Source: Chitinophagaceae bacterium
GTDB taxonomy: Bacteria; Bacteroidota; Bacteroidia; Chitinophagales; Chitinophagaceae
Direction: 5' to 3'
NCBI GenBank assembly: GCA_016721385.1
Contig: JADKIE010000002.1
Location: 620,001-684,000, forward strand
Length of the DNA: 64,000 bases
Shown: positions 41,260 through 49,144 of the stretch, piece by piece
Layout of the letters: each line of letters starts with the position of its first letter
How positions within the stretch are numbered: the first letter of the stretch is position 1
Made by a program: the position numbers and the translations under genes
Notes under the pieces: generated by a model
Databases searched by the model: none
Seen by the model: the letters and a program-made list of their open reading frames with translations, nothing else
What the model was told of the DNA's origin: nothing

Positions 41260-42562
41260 TTATTTTTTTTCAATCACATCTAAACGTTTGGTAAGCAGTT
41301 CTACTCGATTTTTTAAATCATCAATTATTTTTTGTTGCTCTTGTATGGCTTTAATGGCTATTACACCAAATCCGCTGTAATCCATCGTTAATACAGGATT
41401 GTTTTTTTCTCTGTCATATCGCTGATACACCAGCTCCGGAAAATAAGATTGTACATCCTGCGCCATAAGCCCAATCATTCTTCTATCTTCATCTTTACTA
41501 TCTAAATAATTATAACTATAAACAGGTAATTGTTTTACAGCTTCTAATACATCACTTAACGAACGAATGTTCTTTTTTCGATTTCTGTCGGATAAAGCTG
41601 TATAAACTCCTGTTACTCTATCAATATTAGCTCTTAATGAACCGTTAGAATAAAAGTTAAGTGAGCTGTCTATACTACTTACATACATTCCCCATTTCAG
41701 ATTTATGGAAGAAGGGTGGCGTAGTGATAATTGGTCACCATTACTAAAGCCGGTAATTTGTACACGGCCTTCGGTTACGTTTTTAATATCTGTTGCGTAT
41801 GCACCAATACCTACATTATGATAAAACATACTAATAGTTGGAGTATCTGCGGACGCTGTATGCTCAGGAGTTGCAAAGGTATAAAAAGCCAGTCCGTTAT
41901 ACCGGCGGTCACTGGGGTTGGTGGTTCCCGGATTTTCGGTATACCCTGAAATTGCCGCAACTTGCGAACTGGCAGATGTTATACCATCAGCCAATAAATA
42001 ATTCGATTCAACAAAATGGTGTTTTTTGCCGATACTCCCAACCGGCTGTTGTTTTTTTGTTAACGCCGGTTAATACCAGAGCAGCCATATTATTTTTAGA
42101 GTTTAATAAAGCAGAGTCCACCATCTTTAATATTTTTACTTTGGGAGTCCAGTTAAGTGCCGTTCCTGTATAATTATCCATCATCTCCACTCCATCCGTT
42201 TTATCTCTTAATTGAATACCCAGTAAGCCGCCGCTCTGCCATACATTATCGGTTAAATTATCTGCCATTTTTACCCAAGTGGCAGCATTTGTACTATACC
42301 AATAATAACCTCGGGCCATATCGTTACGAACACCGGGTTGTGTGGTATTATATACTATTAAACCGTTTGCCGGGCTGGATATGCTGGTTACATCTTTTAA
42401 ACTATCAATACTTACTTGCGGAATTAAAATTCCCTTACTCGTACTGGCTACATCCAGCATAGCACTTGCCGCAGGCAAAGCACCAGTACCATTTATTGCT
42501 ACTTGTGCTTTTGAAGTAAAAAGAATAAAAAATACAAAAACGAATGAAAATATATTTTTCAT
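41260..42562 (-). CDS. Fibre protein with C-terminal peptidase S74 (endosialidase-type chaperone) domain, frameshifted
   Basis: The signal peptide is 1-19 (ending SKAQ), then VAINGTGALPAASAMLDVAS and KGILIPQV as in the sister fibres. The frame breaks at the seven-base run 42052-42058 (one extra base). Correction joins TGVNKK to QQPVGSIGKKHHFVESNYL. The C-terminal 110 residues form an S74 intramolecular chaperone: SDRNRKKNI with the conserved Ser-Asp pair, then MIGLMAQDVQSYFPELV and a terminal coiled coil. In phage tail spikes this domain drives trimerisation and cuts itself off, so a trimeric fibre is a good inference. Site F lies 62 bp upstream. Confidence 0.88.
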
Positions 42563-42623
42563 AATAGTGAGGTTTAAGAATAAAATTTAATAAACAAATT
42601 TAATTAATATATCAGGCCTTTGT

Positions 42624-42641
42624 ATACCACAATTAGGTGAT
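42624..42641. promoter_or_regulatory. Palindromic operator candidate, site F
   Basis: The 18-mer is ATACCACAATTAGGTGAT, nearly identical to site G. Its centre is 70 bp before the S74 fibre start (42562), with a perfect -7 box TAAATTTG (minus strand, 42602-42595) 21 bp downstream. It also lies between this gene and the divergent eno. Confidence 0.65.
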
Positions 42642-42747
42642 ATTAGTCATAAAAACTAAATAAAAGCAATACCCGGTTTGTTGGTTTGCATTTAAAAAAG
42701 GAAATTTGCAAGGCTTGCCCATTATTTAACACAAAAATTTATTTAAA

Positions 42748-44036
42748 ATGAGTTACATCGCCTCCATTCATGCCCGTCAAATATTAGATAGCCGTGGCAA
42801 CCCTACTGTAGAAGTAGATATTTTAACCGAAAACGAACATTTGGGCCGGGCTGCAGTACCAAGTGGCGCAAGTACTGGTGTACATGAAGCCGTAGAGTTA
42901 AGAGATGGTAAAAAAGATTACTATGGAGGCAAATCTGTTTTAAAAGCTGTTAAAAATGTAAATACAACTATTGCAGATGTTTTGTTGGGTTGGGATGTAG
43001 CAGATCAAACTGGTATTGATGCTATGATGATTGCATTAGATAAAACTGCTAACAAAAGTAAGTTGGGTGCAAATGCAATGCTTGCGGTAAGCATGGCGGT
43101 GGCAAAGGCGGCGGCTTTAGAGGCTAATCTTCCTTTATACAGATACATTGGCGGCACCAATGCTAAGATATTGCCAATGCCCATGATGAATATTTTAAAC
43201 GGTGGTGCACATGCTGATAATAAAATAGATTTTCAAGAGTTTATGGTAATGCCTGTAGGGGCTACTAGCTTTAGTGAAGGCTTACGCTGGGGAGTAGATA
43301 TTTTTCATGCACTTAAAACAGTTTTAAAGAAAAAAGGTTTTAGCACCAATGTGGGTGATGAGGGAGGTTTTGCCCCAAACATTCAAAGCAATGAAGAGGC
43401 TATTGAAACCGTACTTACCGCAATACAAGCGGCAGGTTACAAAACCGGCAGCCAAATTATGATTGCTATGGATGCTGCAAATAGCGAATTGTGGAATGCT
43501 AAAGAAAAAAAATACATTTTTCATAAAAGTGATGGAAAAAGATGACCAGTGAGCAATTGGTTAAATATTGGGAAAGCTGGGTAAAGCAATATCCTATTTG
43601 TAGTATTGAGGATGGTATGGCCGAAGATGATTGGAAAGGCTGGAAAATGCTTACCGATGCGGTTGGAAAAAAATGTCAGTTAGTTGGCGACGATTTGTTT
43701 GTAACCAACGTTACTCGTTTAGAAAAAGGAATAAACGAAGGAATTGCACATGCGTTATTAGTTAAAGTAAACCAAATTGGTACCGTTACCGAAACCATAA
43801 ACGCCGTAAGTATGGCGCAACAAGCTGGTTACAATACCATTATGAGCCATAGAAGCGGCGAAACAGAGGATACCACCATTGCCGATTTAGCCGTTGCTTT
43901 AAATTGCGGACAAATAAAAACGGGTAGCGCCAGCCGTACCGATAGAATGGCCAAATACAACCAATTAATAAGAATTGAAGAAATATTAGCAGATAGTGCT
44001 ATATATCCAAAAGGAAAGATTAAATTTGGTAAGTAA
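42748..44036 (+). CDS. eno: Enolase, frameshifted
   Basis: Enolase converts 2-phosphoglycerate to phosphoenolpyruvate in glycolysis. The first part (to about 43541) holds the N-terminal domain and barrel start: ARQILDSRGNPTVEVD, VPSGASTGVHEAVELRD and GGAHADNKIDFQEFM. The second (from 43542) holds SIEDGMAEDDW, QLVGDDLFVTN, LVKVNQIGT and SHRSGETEDT. They join if one A is added to the five-A run 43536-43540 (KSDGKKMTSEQ), giving about 430 residues. Enolase is normally indispensable, so the break is almost surely a sequence error. The divIC/ftsB gene follows after 17 bp, a common neighbour. Confidence 0.95.
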
Positions 44037-44053
44037 ATTTGTTAATATTAATT

Positions 44054-44413
44054 ATGGAAGAAGTTGTAGATACTAATGAAATTTCTGCTAAGCCTTCATT
44101 TTTAAGAGGGCTGGAGAAATTTCCGTCTTGGTTAAAAAGCAAATACCTAATTACCGGGTTGTTGTTTTTAGTTTGGATGTTATTTTTTGATACAAAAGAC
44201 ATTTTATCCGGATTTGCCCAAAAAAGTAAATTAAGCAATTTGCAAAAAAGTGAGCAACATCTTACCAAACAAATAGCCGAAACGGGTAAAGAGTTAGATT
44301 TATTAAAGACAAATGCCCAAACTATTGAAAAATATGCCAGAGAGAATTATTTAATGAAAAAAGATAACGAAGATATTTTTATAGTAGATAATACAGTAGA
44401 AAACAAACAGTAA
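44054..44413 (+). CDS. Septum formation initiator DivIC/FtsB family protein
   Basis: This 119-residue protein starts at the ATG 44054; a TTG at 44039 would add five residues. It has a short cytoplasmic tail, one membrane helix at about residues 34-50 (YLITGLLFLVWMLFF) and a periplasmic leucine-zipper coiled coil (LSNLQKSEQHLTKQIAETGK). It ends in YARENYLMKKDNEDIFIV, the classic FtsB/DivIC motif. The family links FtsL and FtsQ in the divisome. Its position directly after eno matches many bacteria. Confidence 0.9.
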   Translation: MEEVVDTNEISAKPSFLRGLEKFPSWLKSKYLITGLLFLVWMLFFDTKDILSGFAQKSKLSNLQKSEQHLTKQIAETGKELDLLKTNAQTIEKYARENYLMKKDNEDIFIVDNTVENKQ

Positions 44414-44502
44414 AACCTTAAAACACAATATTTTTTTTGCTTTATCGTTTATGTAATTGGATAAATGGATATTTAATTCTTAACAGCAATTTTAACTTAA
44501 CA

Positions 44503-44742
44503 ATGCACAATTTTACTCCGGAGGACTTATTACAGTATGTATATAACGAAACCTCTCCGAAAAAAACTGCCGAAATTAAAGATGCCCTTGAAAAAGACTG
44601 GTCTTTACGTGAAAAATTAGAGGTTATAACCTCAGCAACAAAAAGATTAGAAGCTCTTACACTTTCGCCCAGAAAAAAAACGGTTGAAAATATTATTAAT
44701 TATGCCGAAAAAGCAATTAGTGAACTAACCACTGAGGTATAA
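44503..44742 (+). CDS. Small conserved acidic protein, anti-sigma-factor-like N-terminus
   Basis: This 79-residue protein begins MHNFTPEDLLQYVYNE; an upstream frame from 44437 adds residues not seen in the family. The N-terminal phrase resembles the start of Bacteroidota anti-sigma-like proteins that open with DLLQY, followed by a helical EIKDALEKDWSLREKLEVI. There is no zinc motif or membrane helix. Function unknown. A terminator hairpin follows. Confidence 0.65.
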   Translation: MHNFTPEDLLQYVYNETSPKKTAEIKDALEKDWSLREKLEVITSATKRLEALTLSPRKKTVENIINYAEKAISELTTEV

Positions 44743-44766
44743 TTAACTATTAATGATTTAATTTCG

Positions 44767-44793
44767 TCCCCCGATTACATCGGGGGATTTTTT
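44767..44793 (+). terminator. Intrinsic terminator touching the nth start codon
   Basis: TCCCCCGAT (44767-44775) pairs perfectly with ATCGGGGGA (44779-44787) around a TAC loop, followed by six T residues that end at 44793. The nth ATG begins at 44794. Confidence 0.85.
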
Positions 44794-45438
44794 ATGACAA
44801 AAAAAGAAAGATATCAGTTTGTTATAGATTACTTTAGTAAAAACGCACCCAATGCCGAAACAGAGTTGATATATGATAATCCCTTTCAACTATTGGTAGC
44901 CGTAATCCTCTCTGCACAATGCACCGATAAAAGAGTAAACCTTACCACACCGGCTATATTTAACAAATATCCCGATTGCCAATCTTTAAGTAAAGCCACG
45001 GCAGCTGAGCTTTTTCCGCTAATTAAAAGTATATCTTACCCCAATAATAAAACAAAACACCTTATTGGGATGGCAAAAATGGTAGAAAGTAATTATGATG
45101 GCCAAATTCCAATGACAGTAGAAGAGCTGGTAAAATTGCCCGGAGTAGGCCGTAAAACGGCTAATGTAATTACCTCTGTAATAGATAAGCAGCCGAATAT
45201 GGCGGTAGATACACATGTGTTTAGAGTAAGTGCCCGATTGGGTTTAACTACAAAAGCCACTACACCATTAGCGGCCGAAAAACAGTTAATAAAATATTTT
45301 CCGGATGAATATATATATAAAGCACATCATTGGTTGATACTACATGGCAGATACGTTTGCCTTGCCCGAAATCCAAAGTGTAAAGACTGCGGATTACAAA
45401 ATATTTGTGTTTATTTTAATAATACCACAAAAAGGTGA
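44794..45438 (+). CDS. nth: Endonuclease III
   Basis: This 214-residue DNA glycosylase/AP lyase of base-excision repair removes oxidised pyrimidines. The helix-hairpin-helix is LPGVGRKTANVI with catalytic Lys in GRKTAN, the catalytic Asp is in VDTHVFRVS, and a four-Cys [4Fe-4S] loop closes the protein (C-x6-C-x2-C-x5-C in CLARNPKCKDCGLQNIC). The start MTKKERYQFVIDYF is the usual one even though the terminator runs up to its ATG. Site G of the palindrome family overlaps the last codons and stop. Confidence 0.96.
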   Translation: MTKKERYQFVIDYFSKNAPNAETELIYDNPFQLLVAVILSAQCTDKRVNLTTPAIFNKYPDCQSLSKATAAELFPLIKSISYPNNKTKHLIGMAKMVESNYDGQIPMTVEELVKLPGVGRKTANVITSVIDKQPNMAVDTHVFRVSARLGLTTKATTPLAAEKQLIKYFPDEYIYKAHHWLILHGRYVCLARNPKCKDCGLQNICVYFNNTTKR

Positions 45439-45439
45439 T
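45422..45439. promoter_or_regulatory. Palindromic operator candidate, site G
   Basis: The 18-mer is ATACCACAAAAAGGTGAT, differing from site F at two central positions. It overlaps the nth stop. A TATTTTG sequence (45461-45467), close to a -7 box, lies 21 bp downstream. The next gene starts at 45538, farther away (107 bp) than at the other sites, which implies a longer leader. Confidence 0.5.
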
Positions 45440-45537
45440 AGATTAATATAATATTTTTCTTATTTTGTACAATAATTTAACACTCAAACCACTAATCAAT
45501 ATTTTTTGGCAAAATATTTGTTTAGTATATTTACCGC

Positions 45538-46476
45538 ATGAAAAAAGTTATCATTTTAGTTGGAGTTATGTTTTCTGTTTTTGGCTTTACTCAAAAAGCC
45601 GAGGCTCAGTATTATTTTTATGATAATAACACTTACGATAATCCGGTTACTTACGAACTTGGAGCATCTTTCGGGTTTATGAACTGCCTTACAGATTTGG
45701 GAGGAAGAAAGGGTATTGGTAAAAAGTTTATTAAAGATTTAAATATGGGTAAAACTACCGTTGCCGGCAGTGCTTATTTAAATGCAACTTTTAAATATAA
45801 GTTTGGCTTAAGGGCCGAGGCTACTTTTGGCCAAATAAAAGCCGATGATAAAGTTTTGGAAAAAGTAAAGGCTAGTACTTTTGGCCGTTACGAACGTAAC
45901 CTAAGTTTTAGAAGTAAAATAACCGAGTTTTCTTTAATTGCTGAGGCACATCCGTTTTTTATTTTTTGGTCGTTTGATGATGAGTTTGATAGAGAGCCGC
46001 CAAGATGGTCGCCATATTTATTAGGTGGTGTAGGTTTTTTTTCGTTTAAACCACAGGCACAGTTAAATAATAAGTGGGTAGATTTACAACCACTAAGCAC
46101 AGAAGGACAAGGCTTTTTAGAATACCCCGACAGGAAACCTTACAAGCTTAATCAAATGAATATTCCTTTGGGTTTAGGCATTAAATATGAATTAACAAAC
46201 AAATTAAATGTAAGAGGCGAATTTATTTACCGCAAACTAAATACCGATTATTTGGATGATGTAAGTACTCAATACATAGACCCTGCATTATATGCAAATT
46301 ATTTTACCGGATCTAAATTAACCAATGCGTTATTGTTAAATGATCGTCAGTACGAGTTAACTCCAACACATGTAACATTGCCCGAAGATCAACGAGGTAA
46401 CCCTAAAAACAACGATGCTTATTTTACGTTTAACCTTAAAATAGGGTATGTTTTTGGAAGAGAAAGTATTAAATAA
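45538..46476 (+). CDS. Outer-membrane beta-barrel protein, DUF6089-like
   Basis: This 312-residue protein has a signal peptide (residues 1-23, ending AEAQ). The mature part alternates polar and hydrophobic residues as an eight- to twelve-strand barrel. It contains SPYLLGGVGFFSFKPQA and LQPLSTEGQGFLEYP, which I recognise from the DUF6089 family of Bacteroidota, and ends in an aromatic strand (YFTFNLKIGYVFG). Role unknown. It may be under control of site G. A strong bidirectional terminator follows. Confidence 0.85.
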   Translation: MKKVIILVGVMFSVFGFTQKAEAQYYFYDNNTYDNPVTYELGASFGFMNCLTDLGGRKGIGKKFIKDLNMGKTTVAGSAYLNATFKYKFGLRAEATFGQIKADDKVLEKVKASTFGRYERNLSFRSKITEFSLIAEAHPFFIFWSFDDEFDREPPRWSPYLLGGVGFFSFKPQAQLNNKWVDLQPLSTEGQGFLEYPDRKPYKLNQMNIPLGLGIKYELTNKLNVRGEFIYRKLNTDYLDDVSTQYIDPALYANYFTGSKLTNALLLNDRQYELTPTHVTLPEDQRGNPKNNDAYFTFNLKIGYVFGRESIK

Positions 46477-46499
46477 TAATAAAAATAGTATACAAAAAA

Positions 46500-46524
46500 C
46501 TCAAGCAATTGCTTGAGTTTTTTT
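46500..46524. terminator. Bidirectional intrinsic terminator
   Basis: A perfect 9-bp stem CTCAAGCAA / TTGCTTGAG is flanked by AAAAAA on the left and TTTTTTT on the right, so it can stop both convergent transcripts. Confidence 0.9.
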
Positions 46525-46548
46525 ATGCATTTGCTATAAATAATAGAA

Positions 46549-47388
46549 TTAGCACTTAAAACTAAATTTTTGTTTTAATATTTTTATTGAAAAACTTTTG
46601 GCTTCTATAAGCTCACCATCTAATTGAGCAAAAACACTAGTTGGCATTTCTATTTTAATTTCCTCAACTAATTGATGCGTTACAAATGGTAAAGAAAGAT
46701 GTTTCCCTTTTTCTATTACGGGTAAATATTTAAGCCTTTTTAAAACAGATAGCGGTTTACATAAAACCACATTTAATTTTCCGTCTGCCACATCTGCCAA
46801 TGGCGATATATAAAAACCTCCGCCTGTACGGGATGCATTGGCAATATTTACCAGTAAATATTTTTCGGTTTTATTTATTTGAGAAGATTGAATAGTAAAA
46901 CTAAACTCCTTAAAACTAAATATCTTTTTAATTACCACAAGCAAATAACCAATGTGGCCACCAAGCCATCTAATTGCACTCATCGATTTTAAAACCTCGC
47001 CATCAAAACCAATACCTACGCCATTAATAAATAATTTATCGTTGCACATAGCAGCATCTATTTGCTTTGGATTAGTACTAAGTACCAATGCTATTTGTTG
47101 TTGAGTTGTTAAATTTCCGTACAATTTCCAGGCTACATCATTGCCTGTTCCGCCTTTAAAAATGGCTAAGGGAATCAAAATTTCTCTGTATTTATTAATA
47201 AAATAATTAAGGGTTCCATCGCCACCAACTATCCAGGCTTCTGAAAGATTTTGAGTATGTACAGGCCAATTATCATCTTCATATATAGTAAAAGGTATAT
47301 TTTTAAAGCTAAGATTATCTTTAATTAAAGCAGTAATCTTTACCGCTTCTCCTTTGCCCGATTTTGTATTTACAAAAACACCAATCAT
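46549..47388 (-). CDS. Diacylglycerol/lipid kinase (YegS/DgkB family)
   Basis: This 279-residue protein starts at the ATG 47388; a start at 47421 would add 11 residues ahead of the family's first strand MIGVFVNTKSGKGEA. The nucleotide-binding motif is WIVGGDGTLN (GGDGT), followed by FKGGTGNDVAWKL and INGVGIGFDGEV, all hallmarks of diacylglycerol kinase catalytic domains. The C-terminal beta domain ends with LDGELIEAKSF. It phosphorylates a lipid head group, such as diacylglycerol or sphingosine. It is cytoplasmic or peripheral to the membrane. The substrate is not determined by sequence. Confidence 0.92.
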   Translation of the reverse strand: MIGVFVNTKSGKGEAVKITALIKDNLSFKNIPFTIYEDDNWPVHTQNLSEAWIVGGDGTLNYFINKYREILIPLAIFKGGTGNDVAWKLYGNLTTQQQIALVLSTNPKQIDAAMCNDKLFINGVGIGFDGEVLKSMSAIRWLGGHIGYLLVVIKKIFSFKEFSFTIQSSQINKTEKYLLVNIANASRTGGGFYISPLADVADGKLNVVLCKPLSVLKRLKYLPVIEKGKHLSLPFVTHQLVEEIKIEMPTSVFAQLDGELIEAKSFSIKILKQKFSFKC

Positions 47389-47638
47389 AATTTTTAGCCG
47401 GTGAATTTTAAAAATAATCAATTTTATGCATTGTAGTATTTTTTAAAATTATGCATGTTTTTTCCCTTAGTAATTATACCTCCAAAATGCTGAAATGCTT
47501 TACCACTTTAACTTTTCTTTATATTAATATAAATTAAATTTGTGATGCAGTTTTATAAAACACAATAATACGTTGTAATAAAACGATTTAGGTGTAATAA
47601 AATTTAGCACTTCCTATAAAGTCCTAAAAATAATTTCT

Positions 47639-48360
47639 ATGTTTAAACCTTTGTTCACTACAATTTTGGCAATAATGGTAACACTGCTTTCGGGGTTTAC
47701 CAATGCGCCACTCGGCGGATTAGCAATAGATAATTTAATAAACATCTACAATGCGCCAACCGTAACATCATCAAAAAACATTGTAAGTTTTGACGAAATT
47801 TCCTGGAGTGGTATATCGCAAAGCGCATTTGAATTGGCTACAAAGGGGTATCAAAATTTGCAAGAAAGGGGCTGCTTAAAAAAAGCAATATTCTTACTGT
47901 AATAGATTTTAGTAAATCATCTACCCAAAAACGATTGTTTGTATTAAACATTTCTACAGGAAAAGTATTGTTATCCTCTTTAGTGGCACATGGCCGCAAC
48001 TCGGGCCTTGAGTATGCAACAGCTTTTAGTAATGAATGCGAAAGTAACAAAAGCAGTTTAGGTTTTTATACTACAGGCGGCACTTATATTGGAGAGCATG
48101 GTTATTCTTTAAAATTAAATGGTTGCGAAAGAGGTATAAACGATGCTGCATACCAACGGGCAATTGTTGTGCATGGCGCCGAGTATGTAAGCGATGATAT
48201 TGTAAGAGCACAAGGCTTTTTAGGCCGCAGCCTTGGCTGCCCGGCAGTACCACAAAACACCAGTAAAAAACTTATTGATATTATTAAAAACGGAAGTTGT
48301 TTATTTATTTATCAGCAAAACAATAAATACATCAATCAATCTAAAATACTTAACTGTTAA
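47639..48360 (+). CDS. Murein L,D-transpeptidase catalytic domain protein (YkuD_2), frameshifted
   Basis: The N-terminal part (47639-47902) has a signal peptide (residues 1-23, ending GFTNA) and a helical pre-domain. The frame breaks in the four-G run 47868-47871; one more G gives GLLKKSNILTVIDFSKSST and joins to the second part. The catalytic part has VVHGAEYVS and RSLGCPAVP, with the active Cys in the SxGCP motif of the YkuD_2 family. Such enzymes form 3-3 cross-links or attach proteins to peptidoglycan. About 240 residues in total, periplasmic. Confidence 0.88.
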
Positions 48361-48410
48361 GTAATATAGACTTACCTCAAAAAATTTGTTAGGCACAGCA
48401 CAGGAAAAGT

Positions 48411-48435
48411 ACCTCATCCGGGATGGTGAGGTTTC
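48411..48435. terminator. Terminator between convergent genes
   Basis: ACCTCATC pairs with GGTGAGGT (one wobble) around a six-base loop, with TTCTTTATTTTATA after it on the plus strand. It sits 50 bases past the transpeptidase stop. Confidence 0.65.
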
Positions 48436-48441
48436 TTTATT

Positions 48442-49144
48442 TTATAATACCACTACAGCTGCCACAAACTGGCTTACAATACCAACAAGCAAACCGCTAT
48501 AAATATCTTTAGTGCTATGATCGCTAATTAGTAACCTTGCCGTGCATACCAAGCCTGCAATAAGCACAGCTGCAGCAAGTGGCCAGGTCATTAGCATAGT
48601 ATTGCTTTTCATTATTAACAAAAACACCCCAAGCAAGCCGCCAACGCCTATTGCATGCATACTAATTTTAAAATAAATATTAGCCAGCAATGCTGCAGAC
48701 GAAGCTAAAAAACCCAATAAAAAACTGGTAAGCATTAGCGGATAATGCGATTGATTTTTAAAAACTAAATATGCCCAAAAGAAAAAATACCGCAAGCCAT
48801 GTAAGGTATAATTCTGTCTTTTGTGTTTTTAAAAAAATAGATTGTATAAAACCAACAGCCTTTAATAGCACCACCGCAAAAAGCGGAAACAAAACAGCAT
48901 TGATTAATACAATTAGCAGGGTTTGTTTTTTTGCTGCCATGCTAAAGCCGCTAAAATAGGATGGATGTATAAAAACCAAAAATGCAACAACATACAACGG
49001 AATAAAAATTGGGTGAAATAGGTATGAAATAAAATGTGCAGTAAATTTGACAAAAGACCATCTGCTACCAACCACAGCTGCAGTATTGGGCGGTAACAAA
49101 ATATTGTCTTCTGTCGTTAGTTGTTTGTTGTCTTCTGGTATCAT
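48442..49144 (-). CDS. PAP2-like integral membrane protein, two frameshifts
   Basis: The reconstruction gives about 235 residues with six or more membrane helices. The frame breaks at two homopolymers, 48831-48837 and 48782-48787; correction restores KDRIIPYMACGIFFFWAYLVF. The second half has ISMHAIGVGG and ARLLISDHSTKDIYSG, spaced like the second and third phosphatase motifs of the PAP2 family, though the first motif (KxxxxxxRP) is not obvious. A lipid phosphatase-like role is tentative. Its start overlaps the rpoN stop by four bases, so it is co-transcribed and probably coupled to rpoN. Confidence 0.7.

Noticed and set aside
42748..44036. Programmed frameshifting in enolase, rho and asnS
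   Set aside because: More than 25 unrelated genes are broken in the same way, with no slippery heptamer plus downstream structure in common; sequence error is the simpler explanation.
47389..47638. A possible small gene or RNA between the lipid kinase and the transpeptidase
   Set aside because: The 250 bp is AT-rich, has no reading frame of useful length and no stable structured element that I could find.
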